Shown here piece after piece: positions 1 through 10,660 of a stretch of 64,000 bases of DNA. Both the position numbers and the translations under genes were made by a program. Source of the stretch: Beverwykella pulmonaria (taxonomy: Eukaryota; Ascomycota; Dothideomycetes; Pleosporales; Melanommataceae); NCBI GenBank assembly GCA_001599595.1, contig BCHH01000001.1, positions 62,001-126,000 on the forward strand. The letters run 5' to 3'. A model generated the notes under the pieces. The model was not told where the DNA came from, did no database searches, and worked only from the letters and a program-made list of their open reading frames with translations. Position 1 is the first letter of the stretch. Every line of letters begins with the position of its first letter.

Positions 1-175
1 AGTGGTTTCATTCAACGGTTATAGTGTCACGTTGTTTGGGGCTCGATTTTGAAAAGTTGGGGGGCTTTGGCATCTGCTTAGCCTTCTCTAAATCGCCATA
101 TTACGAACAGTTCCCCATGTAGCCCGCAGGAATTTCTTCTCGTATCATACCTCCACTGAAGCTCAATAGTTAATC

Positions 176-1903
176 ATGGCTGCCTTGGTAAAGTCCATTC
201 TTGTGCTTGTGACGTCATATATTGTCTTCTGGTTTCTACGCGCGCTATACCGCATTTCTTTACATCCGTTAGCTGGATATCCAGGTCCACTGCTGGCAGC
301 AATTTCGAAGCCATGGTATAGTCTTCTAATATTCCATTGTGCCTCTTGACACTAAGTTTTGACCAGGTATCATTGGTATTGGAACATCTACAATCGTGGC
401 CTGCTCATCTTCGAAATCGAGCGCCTACACGCGCGCCATGGTAAATATCCAAATAATTCCCTGCTCAAACTTTAGTCTAAATCCTCAGGTCCTGTTGTCC
501 GCATCGCACCAAATGAACTCCACATTAACGACCCAGAAGTGTTTCAAGAAATGACACGCGTCGGCTCTCGCTTCACCAAAGACCCGGATTTCTACAGTTT
601 CATAACGTTTCCAGGAACATCGATCGGCGAGCACGATCCCAATGCTTCCCGTATCCGACGTGCAGTTCTCACGCCCGCATTTTCTCCTGCGCGAGTCCAG
701 CAACTGGCGCCGATGATCAAGCTGAGAGTTGATCAAATCCTAGCAAGATTTGGTGAGATTTCGGATAGAGGAGACGCAATCAACATATTTCGAGGCACCA
801 AAGCCTTTACCATGGACGTTATATCGACAATTGTATTTGGAAAGCCCCTGGGTTGTATCCAGGATCCTGAGTTCAGGAACCAGTTCATTGAGTTTTTGCA
901 TACGACTTTCGAAATGGGATGGGTAGCACCCGCATTCCCGAACATGATCCGCATCAGCTACTCCTTGCCCGAGTCTGTCGCTGAGAAAATCTTCCCGATA
1001 CCACTGTTTGAATTCAAAAAAGTCCGTCTTAGTCCCTTTGAATTAGACGCTAGTTCCACTGACCAGATGTATAATAGAAATGTCTCAGCCTGCTCAACAA
1101 CTACCTAGCCGAGCGTAATTCTCCCGGAAAGACCGAATTCGACCGAAGCATTGTCATTGACATGCTGGTAGACCCCAGCTCTGCGAAGGACCACTCCACA
1201 CTCAACGACAGCCAACTCGCAGATGAAGTCATCATGCTTCTCTCTGCCGGAAATGACTCGGTGTCTGACGTCCTTATCGTAGGTATCTACAAAGTTCTTC
1301 GAGATCCAGAAGTGCACAAGAAAGTCAAAGACGAAATTCTCTCCGCGTTCCCAGACATCGGTGAGGAGATTACCTGGGACAAAGCGAAAAAGCTGCCCTA
1401 CCTTGCCGCTGTGATCAAAGAAATGCTCCGCGTAAGCCATCCGCTCCCCGGACTCACGCCGCGCGTCGTACCGCCCGAGGGCTTCACGCTCTATGATAAA
1501 CCAATACCAGGCGGTACTATATTCAATACCTCGGCGTACATGCTCAATAAACATGCCAGCGTATTTCCCTCCCCAGACAAGTTTGACCCAGAACGCTGGC
1601 TGGTACCCGGTTCCGAACATCTCGAGAAGTACATGGCGAGCTTCTACCGCGGGACGCGGCAGTGCCTAGGCAAAGATGTGGCATTCTGTGAATTGTATAC
1701 GTTCCTAGCAAATCTATTCCGGCGATTCGATTTGGAGATTTGGGAAACGACAGATAAGGATATGGAATGGATTGATCTGTTGCTGTTATAGTAAGTTACT
1801 TTCTTGTAACAAAGAAGCGTGGGATTTTATAAAAAGGACTAACCTTAGGTGCAGTTTCCCTGGGAAGAATTTCCACGCGAAAATGAGCCGGCGGGATACT
1901 TGA
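176..1903 (+). CDS. Cytochrome P450 monooxygenase
   Basis: Membrane-anchored, heme-thiolate monooxygenase of the fungal secondary-metabolism or detoxification type; substrate unknown. Exons by splice signals: 176-315, 367-440, 489-1021, 1078-1790 and 1855-1903, giving 502 aa, a normal P450 length. Residues 5-30 form a hydrophobic anchor followed by a PGP-like hinge ([10 protein letters not shown]). The I-helix motif is AGNDS (about 306-310), the K-helix EMLR (364-367), PERW (420-423), and the heme loop [10 protein letters not shown] with ligand Cys445. The last intron is inferred: a perfect GTAAGT donor overlaps a TAG, so reading through it would stop at 486 aa. The acceptor at 1854 is the least certain part. 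Overall wording recalls the trichodiene-oxygenase-like fungal P450 group, but family resemblance does not fix the substrate. No biosynthetic core enzyme lies nearby in the window. Confidence 0.88.
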
Positions 1904-2399
1904 GCCTTGGCGAGAGTAGGTAGTTATGATGCAATAGGAATAAATGAGCTAGATCTAAGAGGCAAGAGGTTTTGCGTGCATAGATTATTGATAATTTCAT
2001 GGGTCTAAAAGCAATAATACCATGGCAAAGGTAGGCGAAGCCGAAACTTCAGCCACAGAGGCTATCACGAGAGTGGGGAGTGCTGGAACTTATGGAATTA
2101 TATGTAGGACTTACGAATTGAGCCGCTTAGAGTTATGCACCCACACCAAGCTGTTCCGATATGACCCTGCTCTTTTTCTACGTCGTTGCATGGAACATTT
2201 GAAGTGATGAGTATGTCGCGTGACAGTATGCAAGGCGCCTGAAGACCTCGACAAGGACGAATTACGCTTAACTACTTACATTCAGTTCAAGTTAAGACCA
2301 CCATGCTACCAAACTGTGAACTTGCAAACTCTTTCAACACAAAATCATGTACCTCTCCTTCATGTTCATTCTCATGTCCAATCTTCTCTTTTTTGTTTG
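1904..2399. other. Intergenic, no gene seen
   Basis: Only short chance reading frames are present. It holds the P450 3' flank and the edge of a decayed transporter on the opposite strand. Confidence 0.5.
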
Positions 2400-2640
2400 C
2401 AATGCTATAATAATAACCTCTTTACCGAATATAAATGCAATGTCCTCCAACGTTGTGCCCTTGATCTTATGGGCGATGACCATGAAAATGACAGCGCCGA
2501 AGAAATTCCTCCATATTAAAAGCAAGTAATTTGTAGCCAATGCCAGCGAATGATATTGGGGAAACTTGAATGAAGAAGATACGGATCTGTGCGTTATAAA
2601 TCGCGGAAATGGAGGAGCGCTTTACATTTTGGCACCGATG
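2400..2640 (-). pseudogene. Relic of MFS sugar-transporter C-terminus
   Basis: Read on the minus strand, one frame gives a segment resembling the last transmembrane region of fungal sugar/H+ symporters (QVSPISFAGIGYK). The adjacent frame then continues with a hydrophobic helix and the signature-like IKGTTLEDIAFIFGKE, comparable to the family's PETKGRTLEEI-type ending. The two halves are joined only by a frameshift near 2540, and the upstream ten helices are not recognisable. So this is a gene remnant rather than a functional permease. The assignment rests on motif resemblance; no alignment was run. Confidence 0.5.
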
Positions 2641-3139
2641 CCCATAGTAATGATTCTGGGAACGTAGATGCAATCGATTAACTTGTAGCCGAGGGATCAG
2701 CCATTAGGGTATCAAGTCAACAAAGCACGAAATGGAAATAGCAGGTAATGAGTTCAAGAATGAAGTTGACTCGCACAATGATGACGCAGAAGTTGAATGG
2801 CGACGAGGAATTTTTCCACGACGGTGTTCTCTATATTACCTCAGCTCCAGAATGAATGAACCACCATAAGCTACAAGGTTAGCAACTACATTTCCCACAA
2901 CAGACTGCACCACCATATCGACATACTCAAGTTTCGGAGGAATGTCAATTACTGAATTAGCGCCTCTGCTAGCCTTACTGAGACAGGAACTAAGTTTGCC
3001 GATGGCCCGGATATAGAGAACTGGATGGATGGCCAGCAATGTTTCCTGTCGTTAATAGGGCACACTACTGCCGACATTAGTGAAGCGTATATTGCGTCCT
3101 GCTTTGGAGATGTAGATCGTCCCACTTTCTCGCTAACGG
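2641..3139. other. Decayed AT-rich interval
   Basis: No intact gene. A 67-codon open stretch on the minus strand (2836-3039) looks protein-like with a hydrophobic end, and may belong to one of the flanking relics, but I do not recognise it. Confidence 0.35.
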
Positions 3140-3510
3140 GTTTTTGATACTGCTACGACTGCGATTATTACGGTGACCACAATGGATCCGCTTTCCTCTC
3201 AAAGAGCGAGTGTGACGTTTATAGCACGGATCTCCATTGTCCTGATTCTCGGTCCTTTTAGAACGGGTATGAATTTGAGTTTCTTCCCAAGGGAGAGCTC
3301 AATATCGACGTTGCTTCCTTTTTTTTTTGCCTCCACCCTATATCTTCGAGGATGTCGCTGAACTTGACCTCCTCCCAGGGAATAAGCACAACGAATTTAC
3401 CATATGATTCGTCTATATTACCACAGCCACAACCGTAATCACGAAAAAGGCCAGCACGTAGTTCTGTCTCAATTACATCGTCTTCTAAAGCAGCGATAAC
3501 GACGATCGTG
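3140..3510 (-). pseudogene. Unidentified broken membrane-protein gene
   Basis: The minus strand codes about 65 residues from 3510 that look like real protein (for example FVVLIPWEEVKFSDILEDIG). The frame is lost at a run of ten A/T (3319-3328) and continues in the next frame as charged and hydrophobic sequence (KKLKFIPVLKGPRIRTMEIR). A TGA follows, and after it the same frame reads a hydrophobic helix (VVTVIIAVVAVS). One frameshift plus a stop suggests a decayed single-pass membrane protein. A short intron spanning the homopolymer is an alternative explanation for the frame change. I cannot name the family. Confidence 0.35.
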
Positions 3511-3557
3511 TCTCAGAGGGAAGTATACCATCGTTCCCAAACACTATCCCTCGCTAC

Positions 3558-4969
3558 CTAAACAAAGATAGCCGGCCCCACTCCATCAAAAAAGGTCTCA
3601 TCTAGCAGACTCAATAACACCTTCTGCCCCTCCCACTGCTCCTCAGCCGTACCCCGAATCTGACTTGGCGGCAACACGAACCCAAAATCTCCCGTATCCC
3701 TCAACTCAATCGTATAACTAAACTCCGCTTTCCCGACGGCATAAACATGATCCGGCGCTGCACCTGTTGTTGTATACAAGGTTGCGCCACTGGGCCCAAA
3801 AGTAAACGTCGTGCGGGCAGCAGAGCTATCGCGGATAGTTTCAGAAAGGATGGAGGCTGCTTTTGTCCATTTTCCTAGTTCTAGGGCGTAGAGGGTCTCG
3901 TTGTAGCCGTAGGGACTCAGAATGTATTGGCCGTAGGAGTGCCAGTCGATGAAAAGCTTGATCCCGGCACCATCACGTAATTTTCGCACCAGCTGATCCA
4001 AACCGCGGTTCTCAGGGGTGTCCGACGGCGCCTCGCCTTTGTAAATTTGTGAGCAAGGGTTTGTAGATGCGCCGAGGTGGTTGGCGTTCCAGCCAAAGGC
4101 CCAATTACGGTTGATGTCGCGCCCGTAGCAGGTTGAGTTTCGTGGGCCTGGTTGCCTGTTCTTGCGCCAGAGTCGCTCTACGTTCTGAGAGTGGACGAAA
4201 CCTGGAGTCTCATTAATTTCGATCATAAGATGCCGGGAGGGGGAATGGTGGCTTGCCATCGGGGTTCACAAAAGGGATGATGTAGAAGTCGTACGCGTCG
4301 AGGAAGGATATCGTGAGGGCATCACCACCTTTGTAGCCGGAGATGAGTTGAGTGGCAATGTACTCGACTACCTGAATTCGAAGTTAGTGACAACACCTTA
4401 CAATCAGAGTCTCTTGTACGAACCGGTGCAGTGATCCACTCCCTCGCATGCACAGTCCCGTGATAAAGCACCGCCGGCTTTCCCGGTCCTCTAGACCCCC
4501 AAAGATGAATCCCCTTGATATCTCTTCCCTCATATGACGTTCCCGAACTGATGATCTTTGAGTTGTTCTTGAACGTGCTCTGCAAGTCATCCAAGTACTT
4601 AAGATGATCATCATAGGGATGGTAAGAGTCGAACCAGGACGAATTAGCTTGTCTTTTCCATGGCGACCCGGAGTTAGATTCTTCGTGTATCGAATTCCCG
4701 AGGTTCTCATGCATGGTGTGAAAGTCTAAGCCCAGGGCTTTGAAGGCTGAGAGTTGGTCCGGCGAGATGAGAATGTCGATGTGACGGTCGATATCATGGT
4801 TCCATTTGTCGTATGTGAGAGCCGAGAGTTTATGTTGTACGGCAGCTAGTTGACGGCCAGTCTTGACGCGGAAGACTTTGTACCCATCGTAGGACACGAA
4901 GTCAGGACTGCGAACCACAACACCCACAACGAGAGGGACCCAGAGGAAGTGCAAAAGAAAGGATCTCAT
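3558..4969 (-). CDS. Secreted M14A zinc carboxypeptidase
   Basis: Extracellular metallocarboxypeptidase (carboxypeptidase A family) that removes C-terminal residues from peptides. Exons on the minus strand: 4969-4424, 4371-4257 and 4201-3558, giving 434 aa. Layout: signal peptide (about 1-20), propeptide with an activation-domain fold (25-115), then the catalytic domain. Zinc ligands are His174 and Glu177 (HAREW) and His308 (DWHSYG). The DINRNW substrate-binding pair lies near 251-252 and catalytic Glu386 in TIELRDTG, so all key residues are present. The second intron (4256-4202) uses a GC donor (gatg|gcaagc) with a normal AG acceptor; splicing here restores the conserved NPDG-FVHS junction. 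A TATA-like element lies about 70 bp upstream. Confidence 0.92.
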
Positions 4970-5514
4970 TTCGACGAGGTCGTGTCACGAAAAGCAGGTG
5001 AGGGAGGGGGGAAGTGTTTGCCCAGGCAGTGTAGTCCATATATATTTTCCTATCCCAGGCTCTCGGTATATCGGCTGTAACATCGAACAGAAAGGCAGTA
5101 TCGATCCCTTGGCTGACACTTCATTTAGGTATCTTTCGGTGCGATATGAGGGGATAATCGCGTGCGATGGTAATGGTTCCTAGGAATATAACCTGTGCAA
5201 CACCGTTGACGCTCTTCTTACCTGCCCGATTTGCACTAGTGGTGCATGGCATTTCTTGTCATAAGTGTAGTCATCACTTTCGTGATTACAACTCGTGATG
5301 GCGTGCACAAAGTCAACCTGTGCTAGTAGAGTGTAACGTTTAGATCGTGGTGGAAAGTTGGAGCGCGTAGTAGGGATACGGCGCGTAGTGAGGCGAAAGT
5401 AGGAACTAGGTTCCCCAGGTCGTGGAGATCCGAACTTGATCGACTTTGCTTAGATTTCACCATCACGCAAACGCTTTGGCAGTGTGTGAGGGTATTAGCT
5501 ATCGTATGTCATAT
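4970..5514. other. Intergenic between carboxypeptidase promoter and QNG1 3' end
   Basis: Holds the carboxypeptidase promoter on the minus strand (TATA-like element at 5037-5048) and the QNG1 3' flank. No gene seen. Confidence 0.5.
5037..5048 (-). promoter_or_regulatory. TATA-like element of carboxypeptidase gene
   Basis: On the minus strand the sequence reads AAAATATATATGG, about 70 bp before the carboxypeptidase start codon. The spacing and composition suit a TATA box for an inducible secreted enzyme. Inferred from sequence only. Confidence 0.35.
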
Positions 5515-6777
5515 TCAGTACCAGATGCTTCTTGTCCGATGATGCGGAATCGCTTCTTCCCCGTTCTTCTCCTTCTCCTTTGCTAGATCGTACAGGAAGA
5601 AGTCGAGCAAGATAGCATTGACCTTCGCATCGGGTTGAAGTTTGATTATCTCTCGGCAGAGGAGCTCGATTGCCCAAATGCTGCAGCCTGGAGATGATTC
5701 AGTCAGACATTGGATGACCAGTGAAGGTGCAAGACGTACCTCGAATCTGTAACTCCCACGAATGGCCGGGTTCGATGACTCCGTGCTCCCGAATGCGCTT
5801 CTCGAGGGACGGGCTGTACGATATGCAGCCTAGTGAGTGAAGCATTTGTGGCACGCGATAGTCTGGTAGATTCAGCCTGCGGTACACCGGGACAGTATTC
5901 TGGTTGCATACCTGCGAACATGGTGATCTTGTCAATGTCGTTGAACTCTCCGTATCCCTCTCCCTCGAACGCAGCCCAAAGATCTGCAACAAAGATCTGG
6001 GCTCGCTTCAGGAGTCGGACTTTCTTGCGCTCAAATGTTGCTTCGTCTCGGAAGCAAGGAAAGCGCTCTGCTAACAGATTCACCAGGCCCGCTGCTGAGT
6101 GTTTGGCATCTTCGATAAGTGTGACCACGCTACTGTCGAATTCCTGAAATGTTAGACTGGCTGTCGAAGTGAGTGGTGAGAAACAGCACGAGATCACATA
6201 CCTCTTCGAGAATTTGGCCTGCCTCTCGTAAGCACTGCACGCGCTCTATGAAAAGAGGAATTTCCTCCTCAGTCTCTGAGCGGAAAACTTTCCGCAGCAC
6301 TTCGTCTGAACACGCCTCTTCATCCACCCAGAAGCTTGGCGTCGTAACTGGGATATCTTCGTCCAGGGCTCGTTGCAATGCTGCCACCAGACTCCAATAC
6401 CCGGTCCATCTCTTGTCGTCCTCCCCGAACTGGACTGCGAATCTCTCTTTCTCGTCTTTTTCACTCCAAAAGCTGAAATTGAGCAAATCCATTGTGAAGA
6501 TGAAATTGACGGTTCCCTCGTCCTTCGCTTTGGGGTGCAAAGTGTGTTCAGACCACATTTTGGTGCTGTAGTCTCGTTCCTTCATTTCCTTGAGGATCTC
6601 TATGGCCGCGACTTTGGTATGCCGCATGTCGAGCGCCACATCGATGCTGTTGTCGTAGATGAACTGTGCATCCTTCAACACTTTGGTTTCTGGAGGTGCG
6701 GATGGATCTGGAGGGCCGAGCCCTAGAGATTTCCGCAGTAGGTCGAGCAGCTCGTGGTCGACCTCATCGTCGGACAT
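5515..6777 (-). CDS. QNG1: Queuosine 5'-phosphate N-glycosidase (DUF2419)
   Basis: Salvage enzyme that releases queuine from queuosine-5'-phosphate so it can be reused for tRNA wobble modification (C9orf64/Qng1 family). Exons: 6777-6202, 6143-5912, 5862-5740 and 5687-5515, giving 367 aa, a normal family length. Recognisable family stretches are VLKDAQFIYDNSIDVALD near residues 33-50, FTMDLLNFSFW near 95-105, MFADYRVPQMLHSLG across the second junction, and the terminal HHRTRSIWY. The frame is kept across all three introns (58, 49 and 52 nt). It lies head to head with UBA2, with 285 bp between start codons. The family assignment comes from recognised sequence; the function is established for homologues, not shown here. 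Confidence 0.88.
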
Positions 6778-7062
6778 GCTGGGTGAAGGTCATGTGACGG
6801 TGGACAAAGATCATGTGTGGTGTCCAAGTGAAAGCGAGATACAGCGGCCTTCACCATGGGCCCTGCAGGGCCTCACTCGCATGGGCCCTAATTAAGCGTG
6901 CCAAGTCCTAATGCGGCTGACCAAAAGTTCCGGGGGCACGGGCGACCTTCACTCCACTGACGTCTCTCACTCTAACAACCTCAACTCCACCCCAACTCTC
7001 CTTCCAACCGCGTCTGTCTTTCTGCAACCCCAGTCATCGTCAACTCTGGCAAACACAACGCA
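6778..7062. promoter_or_regulatory. Shared promoter QNG1/UBA2
   Basis: 285 bp between divergent start codons must hold both promoters and both 5' UTRs. No TATA box is evident, and pyrimidine-rich stretches precede the UBA2 start. Inferred from gene layout. Confidence 0.5.
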
Positions 7063-9158
7063 ATGGGCCGCGACAAGTCCGCCCGCCAGAGCCTCGGCTC
7101 ACTGCACATTCGTATCAAGCAGGTACAGCTCCAATCGCCGAGTCGTGCGCCTGAAAACGTACTGACTGCATCGTAGGCGCGCGTGTTACTGGTAGGCGCC
7201 GGCGGAATTGGCTGCGAGCTTCTCAAGAACCTCGTTCTCACCGGGTTTGGCGAGATCCACATTGTCGACCTCGACACCATCGACCTGAGCAACCTCAATC
7301 GGCAGTTTCTGTTTCGCAATGAGCACATCAAGAAGTCCAAAGCATTGGTACGTCCCTATTGTCCCGGTAACGACGATCAAAAATGCGGCATTAATCGCTC
7401 GGGTGATAGGTTGCGAAAGAGTCAGCCGGCAGGTTCAACCCTAACGTCAAGATCGAAGCGTACCACAACAACATCAAGGACCCACAATTCAACGTCGCTT
7501 GGTTCAAGGGCTTCAGCATCGTCTTCAATGCGCTGGACAACCTAGACGCGCGCCGGCATGTGAATAAGATGTGCTTGGCCGCCGACGTGCCTCTGGTCGA
7601 GAGCGGGACCACGGGCTTCAATGGACAGGTACAAGTCATACGAAAGGTGCGTAACGAAGTCATGCAATGACGCTGGGCACGTTCTTACCGTATAGTAGGG
7701 TAAGACCGAATGCTACGACTGTGTCACCAAAGACCCGCCCAAAAGCTTCCCCGTCTGCACGATACGCAGCACCCCGTCGCAACCCATCCACTGCATAGTC
7801 TGGGCCAAGTCATACCTCTTTGCCGAGATCTTCGGAACAAGCGAAGATGACGCGCCCGAGCTCAACCATAACGAAGATTCGGAAAACGCACAGGAGATTG
7901 AGAAGTTGCGCCAGGAGGCGCAAGCTCTCAAACGCATACGCGATTCAATGGGATCCGACGACTTTCCGCGCTTGGTATTCAACAAGGTCTTCAAGGAAGA
8001 TATCGAACGGTTACGGAGCATGGAAGAGATGTGGAAATCGAGGCGGCCTCCAGAGGCACTCGATTACGACACGCTCTCCCAGGAAGCACTCGGAGTGGGA
8101 AACGCAACCGCACAACGGGATCAGGTCGTCTGGACTGCCGCCGAGAACTTTACCGTCTTCGTGGACAGTCTGCGGCGGCTCAGCAACCGAATGGAAGAGA
8201 CACGCGCAAATACAGACACGGGCAATGCGCCAGCAATCCTCACATTCGACAAAGACGATGTTGACACTCTCGACTTTGTCGCAGCAAGCGCCAATCTCCG
8301 CTCCCACATCTTCGGCATCGAGACGCGGTCCAAGTTCGACATCAAGCGTGAGTTCATCACTCCACCCATAGTTCAACCAAACCGCTAATCCCAACCCCAA
8401 CAGAAATGGCCGGAAATATCATTCCCGCAATCGCGACGACAAACGCCATGACGGCATCTCTCTGCGTCTTGCAAGCTTTCAAAGTCATGCGAGACGAGCT
8501 TGAGAAGGCAAAGATGGTTTTCCTGACCCGATCCACCGAGCGCGTAATCTCCTCCGAACCCCTCCGCCCGCCGAATCCCACCTGCCCAGTCTGCAGCGTG
8601 GCTCAATCAACACTACTCGTGGACACCTCGAGGGCAACCTTGAAGGATCTAGTAGATGACCTTCTGCGACTACAACTCGGCTATGGCGAGGAGTTTAGCG
8701 TCAATAGCGAGGCCGGCATCTTGTATGACCCTGAAGAAGACCAGAACCTGGACAAGACATTCAGTGAGCTAGGGCTAAAGGCCGATAGCTTCATCACTGT
8801 CATTGACGATGCGGATGATAATGCAAAAGTCAACGTCGTCTTTTCCATATCCGAGAAGTCGCTCGATAAAGACACCAAGCCGATTCATCTCCCAGGAAAG
8901 CTCAAGATTGGTACCAAACCGAATGCCATTGCTGCTCCAGCGCCTGAGGCGAATGGAAATGGATCCGCCCACTCTGTTACCAACGGAGCCATCAATGGAA
9001 CCACTAATGGGAAGAGGAAGCGCAACGCTGAGGAAGCAGAACTTAAGGATGACCTCATCAAGAAGAGGGGGAAAGTGGCTGCTGTGCCCTCGGCAGACGA
9101 TAGTATTATATTCCTGGATGATGCCACTGATGGGGCGATAGTCATTGACGACGACTGA
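7063..9158 (+). CDS. UBA2: SUMO-activating enzyme subunit Uba2
   Basis: Catalytic half of the AOS1-UBA2 E1 that adenylates SUMO and holds it as a thioester before transfer to Ubc9; nuclear. Exons: 7063-7122, 7177-7347, 7410-7646, 7699-8347 and 8404-9158, giving 623 aa. Residues 27-32 are the nucleotide-binding GAGGIG. Cys161 and Cys164 with Cys433 and Cys436 form the zinc site. Cys176 in PVCTIRSTP is the catalytic cysteine. A ubiquitin-like fold domain follows at about 445-540. The tail has an Asn/Gly-rich linker, a basic KRKR stretch (possible nuclear signal) and two acid-flanked hydrophobic patches (SIIFLDD and AIVIDDD) that look like SUMO-interacting motifs. All parts of the family are present and the frame holds over four introns. 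Confidence 0.95.
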
Positions 9159-9410
9159 ATTCCAGGGGGGGGGAGACCGCAAGGATCAACTTGGCATTAT
9201 CAAGTCCGACCTTCTGTCCTCCTCCTATCTCTTTCTCTTTCCCGTATCAATATTGGCTAGGTTCGGCGTTTGATCATTTGGCTTCTTCGGAATATACCTG
9301 AAATCTGGTCTGGGTTGGATCTCTTTTGGTGATCAGGCTGGAGGGAGCATCATAGACCATCGGCATACTCACACAACGGAGCATATAGGCCGTTGGAACA
9401 CTCATCGCGT

Positions 9411-10375
9411 CTACATAGCGGATAATCCCCCATCGATATTTATCACGCAGTTGTGGGCATACTGGTTTTTAGCTAGGAATAGTGCTGCATCAGCGATTTC
9501 TTCTGGCTTTCCGAAGCGTTGGAGGGGAATTCTTGTCAGTGCCTGCGAGTAGGTAAGATCTGGGAAGTGTATATTAGATATCAATTTCGAATGGAGTGGA
9601 ATATATCCCATAGCGGGCAGAACGTACCAGCTGTCATGTTTGTTTCGATATAACCAGGAACAATGGCGTTCACACGGATACCAAACCTTCCTACTTCAGT
9701 TGCCAAAGCGCGCGTGAAGCCCAGCACACCCGCCTTACTCGCACTATAAGCCACGGCCCCAACCCCGCCCTGTAGACCCAGCAAACTCGATATATTGATA
9801 ATAACCGATCCATGGCTCTTGTCCCTGCTTTTACTCTTCAGGTACTGATGTCGCAGTAGATAGTGTGTCCCAATCATCAGCCCCGTCAGATTCGTGTTTA
9901 GAATATTTTGTATGTCTCCGCGCTGGATGCGGTTGAACAGCTTGCTCTGTGAAATACCAGCGCAGTTGATGAGCACGTCTATGCGGTCTTTATTCACATG
10001 TTCTTCTTCATTCCTGGCACGTCTTTCTAGCGACGAGGAGATGGACTCGCACTCTATACTCGATGGAGAGGTGTCGCTCTCCATCGATAAGTCGGCAGTC
10101 TCTATCCGCTTTAATGCATTCACAGCTAGTTTCCACCCTATACCCTTATAGGTCCACAGCTCGGGGTCGGACACGTCGCCCACAATGAAATTGTGCGACA
10201 GAGCATCTTTCTCAATAGAGACAGCAGGCAGTGTTGACACGGCGGCTCGTAGGGCGTGCTTGTCGCGGGAGACAAGGGTGCATCGGTACGAATTTTGCGC
10301 AAAGAGCTGGGCAATGGCGAGTCCTATACCGCGGGAGCCTCCGGTTATGAGCGCGTGGCGCATCGGGGCTGCCAT
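9411..10375 (-). CDS. Short-chain reductase, FabG/OAR1-like
   Basis: NAD(P)H-dependent short-chain dehydrogenase/reductase, most like 3-oxoacyl-[acyl carrier protein] reductase. In fungi such enzymes (OAR1) serve mitochondrial type II fatty acid synthesis. Exons: 10375-9628 and 9559-9411, giving 298 aa. The frame upstream of 10375 hits a stop, which fixes the ATG (MAAPMRHALITGG). Motifs: cofactor loop TGGSRGIG (about 10-17), NCAG, catalytic Ser in NISSLLG, YSASK with Tyr and Lys, and the FabG-like tail FLAKNQYAHNCVINIDGG. An unusual Ser/Glu-rich insertion of about 45 residues sits between the second half of the cofactor domain and NCAG. It shares a 285-bp divergent promoter with elongin C. 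The exact substrate is inferred; a different SDR role is possible. Confidence 0.75.
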
Positions 10376-10660
10376 ACTGCGGGGAGGACGCGGGTGGGAA
10401 CAAGTTGGCGGCGGCAAATGCTACAAACGGGGCGAGGAGCAGGTTCGGGGGTATCAATTGAGCCTGGAGAGATGAAGCGGACGGCATTAACAGAGTCAAG
10501 AGAGCGCAGCGTTTGAGGGAGGAGGGGGATTGTGACTATAGAGAGTTTGATGTTCAAATTCAGCTTAGTAATATGTTCACGAGACAACGTGATCGCGCGT
10601 TTGTCGTCTTCTGGTCCCCACCCAACACTTCGCTGCAACACCAACCCCCAATCCGCCACA
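10376..10660. promoter_or_regulatory. Shared promoter OAR1-like/elongin C
   Basis: 285 bp separate the divergent start codons. No TATA box is evident. Inferred from layout. Confidence 0.45.
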
